From Comamonas sp. KCTC 72670 (lineage in GTDB: Bacteria > Myxococcota > Myxococcia > Myxococcales > Myxococcaceae): a stretch of DNA of 64,000 nucleotides. Below, in pieces: positions 23,976 through 32,984 of this stretch (position 1 is the stretch's first letter; every line of letters starts with the position of its first letter). Made by a program: the position numbers and the translations under genes. Under the pieces are notes generated by a model. That model saw nothing but the letters and a program-made list of their open reading frames with translations, made no database searches and was not told the DNA's origin. The DNA is taken from contig BNCN01000001.1 of assembly GCA_014656495.1 (NCBI GenBank), positions 496,001-560,000 of the forward strand, in the 5' to 3' direction.

Positions 23976-25499
23976 TCAGGCCGCGCGGCGGGGCTGCTCC
24001 TCGGACGGCTCCACCGCCGGGCTGGACTCCACCAGCTTCATCCGGCCGGAGAAGCCCTGGAGCAGGCTGGAGCCGCCGACGTACAGGAAGCCCGCCAGGA
24101 ACAGCACGATGAAGGGCACCGACGTGTAGATGCGCGCGTCGATGGCGAACCACAGCGCGCCGGTGAAGTACGCGGCGAACAGCAGCTCCACGAACGGCAG
24201 CAGCGACTTACTGCCCCGGTACGCCTTCTTGACGGTGACGGCCTTCTTGCCCTCGGCGCCCGTCTTCGGCGTGCGCGCGAAGCCCGACTGCTGGTTCAGC
24301 AGCGCCTCGGCCACCGCCTTCGCGTTGCTGATGGCCATGCCGATGCCCAGGCTCATCAGGAACGGCAGGTACTTCACCCGCTCCCAGCCCTTCGCGCCGC
24401 GCTCGCGCTGCGCCGCCACGTAGAAGAAGCAGACGCTGGCGGTGGCCGTGAGGAAGAAGGGCAGGTCCAGGAACAGCGTGCCGTAGAGGCCGTGCTGGAA
24501 GCGCACCACCATGCTGATGGGCATCAGCACCGACAGCAGCACCATCAACAGGTACGCCATGTTGTTGGTGAGGTGGAAGAACGCCTCGCGCTTCACCACC
24601 AGCGGCAGGTCGCTCTTGAGGATGGTGGGCAGCAGCTTCTTCGCCGTCTGGATGGAGCCCTTGGCCCAGCGGTGCTGCTGGCTCTTGAAGGCGTTCATGT
24701 CCACCGGCACCTCGGCCGGGGAGATGACCTCGGGCAGGAACACGAACTGCCAGCCCTTCAGCTGGGCGCGGTAGCTCAGGTCCAGGTCCTCGGTGAGCGT
24801 GTCGTGCTGCCAGCCGCCCGCGTCGGAGATCGTGTCGCGGCGCCAGATGCCAGCGGTGCCGTTGAAGTTGAAGAAGCAGCCGGCGCGGTTGCGCGCGGTG
24901 TGCTCGATGATGAAGTGGCCGTCCAGGAAGATGCTCTGGGCCTGCGTCAGCAGCGAGAACTCGCGGTTCAGGTGGCCCCAGCGCACCTGCACCATGCCCA
25001 CCTTGTCGTCCGAGAAGAACGGCACGGTGCGCGTCAGGAAGTCAGGGCTGGGCACGAAGTCAGCGTCGAACACGGCCACGAACTGGCCCTTCGCCAGCTT
25101 CAGGCCGTTCTCCAGCGCGCCCGCCTTGAAGCCCTGGCGGTTGACGCGGTGGATGTAGACGATGTCATGGCCCTTCTGGCGCATGCGCTCCACGCACGCG
25201 CGGGCGATGCCACACGTCTCGTCCGTCGAGTCGTCGAGGACCTGGATTTCGAGCAGGTCGCGCGGATAGTCGATGCGGCACACCGACTCCACCAGGCGCT
25301 CCACGACGTACATCTCGTTGAAGATGGGGAGCTGGATGGTGACCTTGGGCAGCGTCTCGAGCGCCCCCTTCGGCGTCGGCAGCTTGAACTTGTGCCGGTA
25401 ATACAGGAACGCCATCCGGTACCTGTGCGAGCCGTAGACTCCCAGCACGCACAAGAGGCTGAAATAGACGCCCAGGAAGATGATCTCGACGGTGGTCAT
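23976..25499 (-). CDS. Processive family 2 glycosyltransferase (cellulose synthase-like)
   Basis: A 507-residue membrane glycosyltransferase. An N-terminal helix (VEIIFLGVYFSLLCVLGVYG) is followed by a GT2 A-type fold with the D,D,D,QxxRW set: DDSTDE, DADFVPSP, TEDLDLSYRAQL and QQHRWAKGS. Then come several helices (YLLMVLLSVLMPISMVV, FFLTATASVCFFYVAA, ELLFAAYFTGALWFAI, VPFIVLFLAGFLYVGG). This layout is that of bacterial cellulose synthase/glucomannan synthase-like enzymes that polymerise and export a beta-linked sugar; the substrate cannot be told from sequence. No BcsB- or PilZ-type partner is encoded nearby. A sigma70-like promoter and a ~160-base leader lie upstream. Confidence 0.88.
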   Translation of the reverse strand: MTTVEIIFLGVYFSLLCVLGVYGSHRYRMAFLYYRHKFKLPTPKGALETLPKVTIQLPIFNEMYVVERLVESVCRIDYPRDLLEIQVLDDSTDETCGIARACVERMRQKGHDIVYIHRVNRQGFKAGALENGLKLAKGQFVAVFDADFVPSPDFLTRTVPFFSDDKVGMVQVRWGHLNREFSLLTQAQSIFLDGHFIIEHTARNRAGCFFNFNGTAGIWRRDTISDAGGWQHDTLTEDLDLSYRAQLKGWQFVFLPEVISPAEVPVDMNAFKSQQHRWAKGSIQTAKKLLPTILKSDLPLVVKREAFFHLTNNMAYLLMVLLSVLMPISMVVRFQHGLYGTLFLDLPFFLTATASVCFFYVAAQRERGAKGWERVKYLPFLMSLGIGMAISNAKAVAEALLNQQSGFARTPKTGAEGKKAVTVKKAYRGSKSLLPFVELLFAAYFTGALWFAIDARIYTSVPFIVLFLAGFLYVGGSSLLQGFSGRMKLVESSPAVEPSEEQPRRAA

Positions 25500-25824
25500 C
25501 GGTGACGCTCAACCCCTGCCACAGCCCAGAGGGCCTGCGGTCCTTCCGTGCGGGGCGGTCCAGCTGATTCCACCTGGCGCGAATCGCCACCGGATGGGTC
25601 GTCTGAACCCCCACATCGTATGTACCCGAAAAGACAAGGTTTTGACCTTCGGGGAGTGATCGGCGCCGGACAATAGGAATGCGTTCGAGGCCGTGTCAAA
25701 CTATTCCCCGGATTTGAACGTTCCGTTCACCGGGTCCTGACACCCCGCGTCACTCCCCTCGCACCCAGCTTGTGGCCCCGGCGCCGGGGTTGAGGTGACG
25801 CCAGGGGTTGACCGACCTGAGGGG
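25500..25824. other. 325-bp intergenic region: promoter and leader of the glycosyltransferase gene
   Basis: No gene seen. The half nearest the glycosyltransferase is relatively AT-rich and carries its promoter. The predicted leader contains a hairpin, AAGGT-CAAA-ACCTT, flanked by CCCGAA/TTCGGG (plus-strand ~25626-25655). At 25776-25789 there is a perfect 14-bp palindrome, CCCCGGCGCCGGGG, close to the ddl stop, which may act in ddl termination. Confidence 0.6.
25670..25699 (-). promoter_or_regulatory. Sigma70-like promoter of the glycosyltransferase gene
   Basis: On the minus strand TTGACA (25699-25694) is a perfect -35 box, followed after 18 bases by TATTGT (25675-25670), four of six matches to the -10 consensus. 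Transcription would begin near 25663, leaving a leader of about 160 bases. Confidence 0.55.
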
Positions 25825-26805
25825 TCAGCTCACGGCGCGGCGGGGCACCGGAAGGCCTGGAACGGCGTCCACGGCTGGGGCGTCCAGGACCCCGGCCTCA
25901 TCCCGGGTGGCGAGCGCCAGGATGCGCTCCGTCAGCGCGGCGAAGTCCAGGCCGGCCTGGGCGGCGATTTTGGGCAACAGGCTGGTGGGGGTGAAGCCCG
26001 GCAGCGTGTTCACCTCCAGGACGGCGTCGTTGTCGGTGTCGGAGCACAGCAGGTCCACCCGGGCCTGTCCGCGGCAGCCCAGCGCGCGGTACGCCGCCAG
26101 CGCCAGCGCCTCCACGTTGGCCAGCCGCGTCGGGGACAGCCGGGGTGGGCAGAAGTACGCGGCGCCCCCCTTGTACTTGGCGTCGAAGTCGAAGCCCTCG
26201 CGCGGGGTGGCCACCTCGCAGCTGCCGAGCACCTCCCCGCCCAGGATGCCCACCGTCACCTCCCGGCCCGCCAGGAAGCGCTCCACCAGGGCCTGGCCCC
26301 CGAAGCGGCACGCCTGCGCCACCGCCGGCACCAGCTCCTCCGGTGCGTGGACCACCGCCAGCCCCACCGAGGAGCCGCCGCACGCGGGCTTCACCACGCA
26401 GGGGAAGCCCAGGTCTCCGTGGCGCGACAGGGCCTGGCCCGCCTCGTCGCGCGCCACCGTGTAGCCGTGGGGCGTGCCCAGGTTGTGCAGGCGGAAGAGC
26501 CGCTTGGCGAAGGGCTTGTTCATGGCCAGCGCCGACGCCAGCACGCCCGAGCCCGTGTACGGCAGCTCCAGCAGCTCCAACAGGCCCTGCACCCGGCCGT
26601 CCTCTCCCATGCGCCCGTGGAGCGCGATGAAGGCCACGTCCAGCTCGGCCGCGCGCAGCGCCCGGTCCAGGCCGGGCCCCGCGAAGATGCGGGTCACCTG
26701 ATGGCCCCGGGACTCGAGCGCCGCCACCACGGCCTCTCCCGTCTTGAGCGAAATCTCCCGCTCCTCGCCCCACCCGCCCATCAGCACTCCCACGCGCTTG
26801 CCCAT
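25825..26805 (-). CDS. ddl: D-alanine--D-alanine ligase
   Basis: A 326-residue ATP-grasp ligase that makes D-Ala-D-Ala for peptidoglycan. The N-terminal 'GVLMGGWGEEREISLKTGEAVVAAL' carries the Ddl substrate Glu and Ser (EREISL), then 'VAFIALHGRMGEDGRVQGLLELLELPYTGSGVLASALAMNK', the ATP-binding 'FPCVVKPACGGSSVGLAVV', and the metal site 'LEVNTLPGFTPTSLLPK'. ATG 26805 is chosen (MGKRVGVLMGG) with a perfect AGGAGG 10 bases upstream; 21 residues of longer frame are not needed. Apparently monocistronic. Confidence 0.95.
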   Translation of the reverse strand: MGKRVGVLMGGWGEEREISLKTGEAVVAALESRGHQVTRIFAGPGLDRALRAAELDVAFIALHGRMGEDGRVQGLLELLELPYTGSGVLASALAMNKPFAKRLFRLHNLGTPHGYTVARDEAGQALSRHGDLGFPCVVKPACGGSSVGLAVVHAPEELVPAVAQACRFGGQALVERFLAGREVTVGILGGEVLGSCEVATPREGFDFDAKYKGGAAYFCPPRLSPTRLANVEALALAAYRALGCRGQARVDLLCSDTDNDAVLEVNTLPGFTPTSLLPKIAAQAGLDFAALTERILALATRDEAGVLDAPAVDAVPGLPVPRRAVS

Positions 26806-27272
26806 GTCGATGATGCCTCCTGGGCGGGAGCCAAAGCACGGAGGATGCCAGACGCCGCGCGGGGCCACTGCGGCCGAGGGCCCGCTGCGCAGGGAGCGGA
26901 GGCCCGCGAATCAGGGCGAGCGGCCGTGTCCCCAAGGCCACGGCGCGGCACGGAGGCCACGGCTTCGCCGCGAGCGACCGCCGACGAACCGCCCCGAGGC
27001 ATGGGCGTGAAGCGCCTACGCCACGGAAATGACGCCACCACCGACACGCGGAGACGCGGCGCGGGGCCCGGACGGCATCAGCGTGAAGCCTCGGCTCGCG
27101 GATGGCCACGCTCCAGAGGATGCCGCCGCTGGACGCCGCCCCACCGCGTGCGCCCTCAACGAGGTGCGGGCCTTCGCCGCGAGGCCCACCGCACACCCAG
27201 GCCGTACTGGAAGCGGCCCGGCACTCCGGACCGCTCCCGCCCCCACGAAGGCGGCGCCCCCCAACGAGGACG
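26806..27272. other. 467-bp region without a recognisable gene
   Basis: Upstream of ddl and downstream of a minus-strand lipoprotein gene. Short open frames occur on both strands, but none has a ribosome binding site, signal peptide or family resemblance, and they are typical of high-GC DNA. It must hold the ddl promoter near 26830-26900; I cannot pick a convincing one. It may also be the remains of a decayed gene. Confidence 0.5.
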
Positions 27273-27611
27273 TCAGCTCGTCGGGTTGTTCGGCACGGGG
27301 TCCGTCGGCGCGGGATTCGTCGGTCCCGGCTCGCCGCCAGCGTCCGGCTCACCGGCGTCCGGCTCGCCCGCGTCGCCGGAGCCCGCATCGCCCGAGCCCG
27401 CGTCACCCGAGCCGCCGTCGGGGCGGACGCCACCGTCGCCGCCCCCTTCCAAGGGCACGCAGGCGTTGTCGACACAGGTGTAGTTGTCCAGGCACTGGAA
27501 GAGCTCGTCACACGGCTGCCCCTCCTCGTCGAAGTCGACAAGGAGGCTGCACGCGGACAGCCCGGCGCCCAGGGCCACGGAGACAAGGAGGTTTCTCAAG
27601 GGACGGCGCAT
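27273..27611 (-). CDS. Small lipoprotein with Gly-Asp-Ala repeats
   Basis: A 112-residue lipoprotein: MRRPLRNLLVSVALGAGLSACSLLVDFDEEGQPC with lipobox LSAC. A compact Cys region follows (QPCDELFQCLDNYTCVDNACV, a knottin-like spacing also seen in 'DUF4215-like' myxobacterial secreted proteins), then a low-complexity tail of GSGDAG/GEPDAG hexapeptides and Pro/Asn-rich end. The tail's coding DNA is a tandem 15-18-bp repeat prone to copy-number change. The ATG follows the stop of the PEGA protein gene by 2 bp, so the two are translationally coupled. Confidence 0.8.
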   Translation of the reverse strand: MRRPLRNLLVSVALGAGLSACSLLVDFDEEGQPCDELFQCLDNYTCVDNACVPLEGGGDGGVRPDGGSGDAGSGDAGSGDAGEPDAGEPDAGGEPGPTNPAPTDPVPNNPTS

Positions 27612-27613
27612 GG

Positions 27614-29455
27614 CTAGTAGTTCCGGAGATCGTCTTCGTCGAGTGAGGGCCGCTTCTTCTCTTCCTGACGCCGCCGCTCCTCTTCCCGCCGCCGCTCTTC
27701 CTGCTCGCGCTTCGCGGCGGCATCCTCCTGCTTGCGCCGGTCCTCCAGCTCCTTGCGCTGACGCTCGACCTCTTCACGGCGCTTGCGGAGCTCCTCCTCC
27801 CGCTGGCGCGCCTCCTCCTCCTGCGCGCGCTTGGCCGCCTCCTTGTCCTTCTTCGACGAGGCGGGGGCCGGCTGCGGCGCGGCGGGCTCGGGCTGCGCCG
27901 CGGCGGGGGCCGCCTGCGCCGGGGGCGGGGGCATGGGCAGCGGCTCCCGCGTCTTCACCTCGGGGGCCGGCTCCGGAGGCACGGGCGCCGGAGCAGGCGC
28001 GGCGCGGCTGGCGCGCGCGGACGACTTGGAGCTTCCGCCACCACCACCCGCGAAGGCGAAGTAGCTGCCCACGCCCGCGGAGGCGAGGCCCAGGAGGATG
28101 CCCACGTCCGCCACGACGGCGTACGTCTTTCCGGTGCTCTTCAGGTCCTGCGCGCGGCGGCTGTTCTGGGCCGTGCGCTTGAAGTCATCCGACTTCGCGG
28201 AGGCCTCCATGCCGAAGTAGACGCCGCCGGCGAGCAGCGCCACGCCCGTGGCCATCAGCACGTACCCCGCCGTGCGGCGCGTGGAGCTGACCCCGCCGGA
28301 GAAGTGCGTGACGGGCTTGCCGCCCTGCCGCGGCGTGTCCGTGCTCACCAGCTGCGCCAGCAGCGCCTGCGCGCCCTCCGCCAGCGCGTCACCGCGCGGC
28401 ACGTTCCCGAGCGCGTACGCCTGATTGTGGCCGTCCAGCACGTCCAGGCGCAGGCCCGTCACCTCCAGCGGCCCGGCGCCCGCGCCACCGCGCACGAGCA
28501 GCGCCAGCACCTGCGGCACGTCCGCGAGCGTCCCCACATCCCGCAGGGCCTTGTCGCGCTCGGGGCCGTTCGGCTTGCGCGCCACCTGCTCCGACAGCGT
28601 CTGCAGCCCCGCGAGCGAGGCCACCGGCGTCAGTGTGAGGGCCACCTCGCCCGCGCGCTCCCGGCGCTGGTTCAGCGCGTAGCCGGGCGCCACCACCGTC
28701 ACGTAGTGGTCCGCCGCCGTGAGGTCGGCGACCTCCACCGGCGAGATGCCGCGGAACTGGCCATCCACGTACACCTGCGCGGGGACCGGCTCGGTGCTCA
28801 CGCGCAAGGTGCTCTTGTTGCCGGCGAGCACCGCCTTGCGCTCCTTCTCCACGAAGGTCATCTCCTCCGGCGGGAAGAAGTTGGGTGAGAAGCGCGCCTC
28901 CGGGTTCAACGCCAGCGCGGTGCGAATCTCCAGCTGCGCGGCGGTGTTCTCGCCGTTCGCCACCTGGGACGCGGCCTTCATCACCCGCGCGCGGCTCAGC
29001 TCCGTGAAGCGCTGGGACAGGTCCGTGCCCTCGTAGGCGCGCACCGCCTTGTCGAAGTGCACGAGCGCCTTCTCGGTGTCGAGCTCGTCATAGGCGCGCT
29101 GGCCCGCCTTCACCGCCTCCGCGGCCTCGGCCGCGCGGGCCTGGCGCTCCCGCTGCCCCTCCACGTCCAGGGCGTCCGCGAGGCGCACCAGCCTCAGCCG
29201 GCCCGAGCCCGCCACCGCCTGCTCCGCCTCATGCGCCAGCCGGGCCGCGTCCGCGCGCGCCGCCGCGTCCAGCGCGATGGCCACCACGGTGACCGCGGGC
29301 GCATCCACGGGCGCATCCGCCGTGGCCGCGCTCAAGGCCCGGGGCACCAGCCGCGTGGACACCGGCGTCTGCGCCGCCGCGGGGCCCACGGCCAGCAGTC
29401 CCACCAGCCATCCACTCAACGCGGCGTGAGCCGCTCGCACTTTCGATGGTCGCAT
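27614..29455 (-). CDS. PEGA-domain protein with C-terminal charged coiled coil
   Basis: A 613-residue protein. It has a signal peptide (ALSGWLVGLLAVGPAAAQ), a helical region (~60-190) and a PEGA domain around 215-265 (STLRVSTEPVPAQVYVDGQFRGISPVEVADL ... HYVTVVAPGYA). Two membrane segments follow, AGYVLMATGVALLAGGVYFG and VVADVGILLGLASAGVGSYFAF, then a Pro/Ala-rich linker. The last ~90 residues form a highly charged single helix (EEEARQREEELRKRREEVERQR...). The topology suggests a surface sensor joined to a cytoplasmic rod (inference). Operon with the small lipoprotein downstream; upstream is the S41 peptidase on the same strand, 69 bp away. Confidence 0.82.
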   Translation of the reverse strand: MRPSKVRAAHAALSGWLVGLLAVGPAAAQTPVSTRLVPRALSAATADAPVDAPAVTVVAIALDAAARADAARLAHEAEQAVAGSGRLRLVRLADALDVEGQRERQARAAEAAEAVKAGQRAYDELDTEKALVHFDKAVRAYEGTDLSQRFTELSRARVMKAASQVANGENTAAQLEIRTALALNPEARFSPNFFPPEEMTFVEKERKAVLAGNKSTLRVSTEPVPAQVYVDGQFRGISPVEVADLTAADHYVTVVAPGYALNQRRERAGEVALTLTPVASLAGLQTLSEQVARKPNGPERDKALRDVGTLADVPQVLALLVRGGAGAGPLEVTGLRLDVLDGHNQAYALGNVPRGDALAEGAQALLAQLVSTDTPRQGGKPVTHFSGGVSSTRRTAGYVLMATGVALLAGGVYFGMEASAKSDDFKRTAQNSRRAQDLKSTGKTYAVVADVGILLGLASAGVGSYFAFAGGGGGSSKSSARASRAAPAPAPVPPEPAPEVKTREPLPMPPPPAQAAPAAAQPEPAAPQPAPASSKKDKEAAKRAQEEEARQREEELRKRREEVERQRKELEDRRKQEDAAAKREQEERRREEERRRQEEKKRPSLDEDDLRNY

Positions 29456-29524
29456 TACTCGTTCACCTTTGGCTCGTTGTGCATCAAACGGACTGCACGG
29501 CGAAAAGCAAGAGAGAAGGAGTCC

Positions 29525-30862
29525 TCAACGACCCGCGGCCCGTGCTGGCGCACGCGCGGGGGCGGAGGCCACGCCGTTCAGATAGTCCAAGGCGACCCGC
29601 AGGGGATAGTCCTCGAGCTTCGCGGTGACGTCCCAGGGCTTGAGCCCCTCGGGAAGTCCACGGGGCGCGGGCGCCGCCGGCTCGCTGGACGCCGTGGGCT
29701 CCGCGCGAAAATGCCGCTGGAGGTCCTTCTCTCGCACCACCTCGCGCGGCACCTTGCCCCCGGGCTCGTCCGGCACGAGGAAGTCCGGAGTGATGCCGCG
29801 CTCCTGGATGCTGCGCCCCTTGGGCGTGTAGTAACGCGCGATGGTCAGCTTCAAACCCGAGCCGTCCTCGAGCTCGATGACCGTCTGCACGCTGCCCTTG
29901 CCGAACGTCGGCGAGCCCATGATGGCCGCGCGCCCATGGTCCTGGAGCGCGCCCGCCACGATTTCGGACGCGGAGGCGCTGCCGGCGTTGACCAGCACCA
30001 CCACGGGATAGTCCTTCTCCGTGTCGCGGTCCTTGCTGCGCTCCAGCGTGTTGCCCCGGCCATCCCGCCCCCGCGTGGAGACGATGGTCAGGTTGCCCGG
30101 GAGGAACCGGTCGCTCACCGCCACCGCCTGGTCCAGGAGCCCGCCCGGGTTGTTGCGCAGGTCGAGCACCAGCCCGCGCAGCTCCTTGCCGCCGTTGAGC
30201 CCGCGCAGCCGCTCCAGCTCCTTGCGGAGGTACAGGTCCGTGCGGTCCTGGAAGTTCTTCACCTTCACGTGGCCGATGCCGCCATGAAGCGCGCCCTCCA
30301 CGGACACGATGCGGATGTGGTCGCGGATGATGGCGATTTCACGGGGCGCGGTGAACCCCTCGCGCATGATGGTCAGCAGCACGCGTCCGCCGGCAGGCCC
30401 GCGCATCTTCTGCATCGCGCGCGCGACGTCCATGCCCTCGGTCCGCTCGCCGTCGATGCCCACCAGCTCATCGCCCGCCTTGATGCCCGCGCGCGCCGCC
30501 GGCGTGTCGTCGATGGGCGCCACCACCACGATGCGCTCGCCCTTGCGCGCGATCTCAATGCCCAGGCCGCCCCACTCGCCCGAGGTGTCGATCTTCATCT
30601 CCCGGAACACGTCCGGAGGCAGGAAGACGGTGTGCGGGTCCAACGTCTCCAGCATGCCCTGGATGGCGCCGTACATGAGCCGCTGACGGTCCGGCGGCGC
30701 CACGTGGTTGTTCTCGACGTAGGAGAGCACCCGCGCGAAGGTCTCCAGCTGTCGGTACGTGGCGTCGTCGCGCTCGGGCCGCTCCGCGGCCTGCGCCGCG
30801 GGGACACACAGGAGGGTGCAGGCGGCCAGCGCCGCCCGCCACGGCTGAGAGGAACCCGTCAC
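29525..30862 (-). CDS. S41 family C-terminal processing peptidase
   Basis: A 445-residue protease with signal peptide (AALAACTLLCVPAAQA). An N-terminal helical region includes 'GMLETLDPHTVFLPPDVF', a PDZ domain spans ~95-175 (GGLGIEIARKGERIVVVAPIDDTPAARAGIKAGDELVGIDG), and the catalytic core has Ser in VNAGSASASEIVAGAL and Lys in PTFGKGSVQTVIEL, the Ser-Lys dyad of CtpA/Prc enzymes. 'GITPDFLVP' closes the fold. Such proteases act in the periplasm on wall hydrolases or other substrates. Its position two genes after envC repeats the frequent EnvC-CtpA gene pairing of Gram-negative bacteria. Confidence 0.92.
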   Translation of the reverse strand: MTGSSQPWRAALAACTLLCVPAAQAAERPERDDATYRQLETFARVLSYVENNHVAPPDRQRLMYGAIQGMLETLDPHTVFLPPDVFREMKIDTSGEWGGLGIEIARKGERIVVVAPIDDTPAARAGIKAGDELVGIDGERTEGMDVARAMQKMRGPAGGRVLLTIMREGFTAPREIAIIRDHIRIVSVEGALHGGIGHVKVKNFQDRTDLYLRKELERLRGLNGGKELRGLVLDLRNNPGGLLDQAVAVSDRFLPGNLTIVSTRGRDGRGNTLERSKDRDTEKDYPVVVLVNAGSASASEIVAGALQDHGRAAIMGSPTFGKGSVQTVIELEDGSGLKLTIARYYTPKGRSIQERGITPDFLVPDEPGGKVPREVVREKDLQRHFRAEPTASSEPAAPAPRGLPEGLKPWDVTAKLEDYPLRVALDYLNGVASAPARAPARAAGR

Positions 30863-30920
30863 GTCGGTACGTCCTTTCCCGGGGAGACCCCGGAAGGCTC
30901 CGTACCAGTCTACCCGGCCC

Positions 30921-31781
30921 TCACAGCTCCGCCGAGTCGGCGAAGCGCACCAGGTGGGAGACCAGCTCGTCCGGGCGCTCCAACTGGGGCACGTGCCCGA
31001 AGCCGTCCACCACGCGCACCTGGGCGTGGGCAGGCAGGTGGGCGCGGTACCAGTTCAACGTCTCCGACGGGAGGAGCCGCTCGCTGCCGCCCCACAGGAA
31101 GAGGACCGGCATGGCCAGGTTGCGAACCTGCTCGGGCTCCAGGCAGGCGCGCGTCGCCAACGCCTCCGCCGTGAGCGCCCGCACGGTGGGCGTGTCGTAG
31201 AAGTGGCGCAGCTCGTACGCGAAGAGCAGCGCGGGCAGCGGCGGGCGGTGGAACAGACGCCGCGTGAAGGCTCGCGCCTCCGCGGGCGACTTCACCGCGA
31301 ACGAGTTGAGCAGCGCGGTGTTCTCCGCCTCCGGCAACTGCGCGCCCGCGGGCGCCACCAGCGCCAGCGCCTTCACCCACTGCGGGTACTCCGCCGCCAG
31401 GTTCACCGCCATGGCGCCGCCCAGCGAGTTGCCCACGATGAACGCGGGCGCCTTCACCACCTCTTCCACGTAGGCGCGCAGCACGTCGAACTGGTTGCGG
31501 ACACACACCTCGCCGCCGCAGTACTCGACGGAGAAGCCATGGCCCGGAAGGTCCGGCGCGTACACGCGCGAGAACCGCTTCGCCATGCCGAAGAGCGTGC
31601 GCCCGAAGCCATTCGCGGATCCGCCCAGGCCGTGCACCAGCACCACCGGCGGCCCCTTCCCCGGCCCCTCCAACGCGTAGTGATGCACGTCCTGGCCACC
31701 GACGCGCACCGTCGACGACTCGACACCACGCGCCACCAGCATGTGCCGCAGCGCCTTTTGCATTCCGCCCATCAGGTCCAT
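30921..31781 (-). CDS. Alpha/beta hydrolase
   Basis: A 286-residue alpha/beta hydrolase. The oxyanion segment is VVLVHGLGGSANGFG, the nucleophile Ser lies in FIVGNSLGGAMA (GxSxG) and the catalytic His in VVDGFGHVPQLE. The usual acid position after strand 6 reads LFLWGGSERLLP, with Glu where most members have Asp. There is no signal peptide, so it is cytoplasmic; substrate unknown (esterase, lipase or similar). It lies between envC and the S41 peptidase on the same strand (69-bp and 58-bp gaps), probably co-transcribed. Confidence 0.85.
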   Translation of the reverse strand: MDLMGGMQKALRHMLVARGVESSTVRVGGQDVHHYALEGPGKGPPVVLVHGLGGSANGFGRTLFGMAKRFSRVYAPDLPGHGFSVEYCGGEVCVRNQFDVLRAYVEEVVKAPAFIVGNSLGGAMAVNLAAEYPQWVKALALVAPAGAQLPEAENTALLNSFAVKSPAEARAFTRRLFHRPPLPALLFAYELRHFYDTPTVRALTAEALATRACLEPEQVRNLAMPVLFLWGGSERLLPSETLNWYRAHLPAHAQVRVVDGFGHVPQLERPDELVSHLVRFADSAEL

Positions 31782-31850
31782 GCGCTCGCCTGCTCCTCGC
31801 AGATGTGTCCCTGGACAATAACAACCCCACCGCGACTTTGCCGCATCGCG

Positions 31851-32984
31851 TCAGGGAGCCGGGGTCAGCCACAGGGCGGGGTCGACCGCCTGCCCGCCCT
31901 TGCGGACCTCGAAGTAGAGGTAGGCGCCCTTGAGGGAGCCGGTGTCGCCCACCTCGCCCACGACGTCGCCGGGGAACACCGTGGCGCCCAGCTCCGGGAG
32001 GATGGCGGACAGGTGGGCCATGAGCGTGTGGTAGCCATCGCCGTGGTCCAGGATGAGCAGCTTGCCGTAGCCCCGCAGCGAGCCGGCGTAGGCCACGGTG
32101 CCCTCCGCCACCGCCTGCACGGGCGTGCCCGGCGCGGCGCGGATGTCCAGGCCCTTCTGGACGGTGACGGTGTTGAAGCGGGGATTGATGACCTTGCCGA
32201 AGCCCACCTCCACCACGCCCTGCACGGGCCGGGGGAGCTTGCCGCGCAGCGCGCCGAAGCCGCTGGTCGCGGGCAGCTCCTTCAAGTCCTTCACCACCCG
32301 CGTCAGCTCCGCGTCGGCCTGCTCCAGCTCGCGCACCGCGCGCCGGGCCAGCTCCGCCTCGCCGGCGAGCGTCCCCACCACCTCCTCCAACCCCTCCTGT
32401 TGCATGCGGGCCAGCCGCTCCTGCTCCTGGAGGAAGGCCATGCGCGCGGCGAGCGACGCCTGGAGCCGCTCCAGCTCACGTATCGACTGACGCTGCAGAC
32501 GCGCCACGCGCTGCACGGTGCGCAGCAGCTCCAGGTCACCGGACATGCTGGCCTCCAGGGCCCGCGCGCGCCACACCAGCGCGGCGAAGTCCTCGGCCGA
32601 CAGCAGCACCTCCAAGGGACGGCGGCGCATGAGGCGGTAGAGCGTGCGCAGGCGCGGGGACAGCCGCCGCAGTTGCTGCGTCAGCGCCTCGGCCAGCACG
32701 GCCTGCTCGCGCTCGGCCAGCAGCACTCGCCGGCGGAACACCGCCAGGTCCCCCTCCAGCGAGCGCACGCGCCGCCGGGAGAAGGCGGCCATCTCCTGCA
32801 TCAGCTCCACGCCCTCCAGCACGGAGAGCTTCTTCGCCTCCACCAGCGCCAGCGTCGCGCGCTGCGCGGCCAGCCGCTCCCGCAGCGCGGCCTGCTCCTT
32901 CTCCTCGGGAACCGGCGCCGGCGCGGCAGCCAGCGCCGTGGAGGCGCAGAGCCCCAGGACGAGCAAGAGGACGCGGCGGCTCAT
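31851..32984 (-). CDS. envC: EnvC-like murein hydrolase activator (M23 domain)
   Basis: A 377-residue periplasmic protein: signal MSRRVLLLVLGLCASTALA, a long antiparallel coiled coil (~30-235), and a C-terminal LytM/M23 domain (~255-375). In the domain the first zinc ligand position reads VTVQKGLDIRAAPGT (His replaced by Gln), while 'LDHGDGYHTLMAHLS' is kept; such degeneracy is the mark of EnvC/NlpD activators that stimulate amidases without cutting themselves. Its ATG overlaps the ftsX stop by 4 bp (ATGA), so EnvC is made with its FtsEX regulator. Start ATG 32984; longer frame upstream is inside ftsX. Confidence 0.92.
   Translation of the reverse strand: MSRRVLLLVLGLCASTALAAAPAPVPEEKEQAALRERLAAQRATLALVEAKKLSVLEGVELMQEMAAFSRRRVRSLEGDLAVFRRRVLLAEREQAVLAEALTQQLRRLSPRLRTLYRLMRRRPLEVLLSAEDFAALVWRARALEASMSGDLELLRTVQRVARLQRQSIRELERLQASLAARMAFLQEQERLARMQQEGLEEVVGTLAGEAELARRAVRELEQADAELTRVVKDLKELPATSGFGALRGKLPRPVQGVVEVGFGKVINPRFNTVTVQKGLDIRAAPGTPVQAVAEGTVAYAGSLRGYGKLLILDHGDGYHTLMAHLSAILPELGATVFPGDVVGEVGDTGSLKGAYLYFEVRKGGQAVDPALWLTPAP

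Noticed and set aside
25500..25670. c-di-GMP (GEMM) riboswitch in the glycosyltransferase leader
   Set aside because: The GCACAGGGCAAACC and related GEMM signature blocks are not present.
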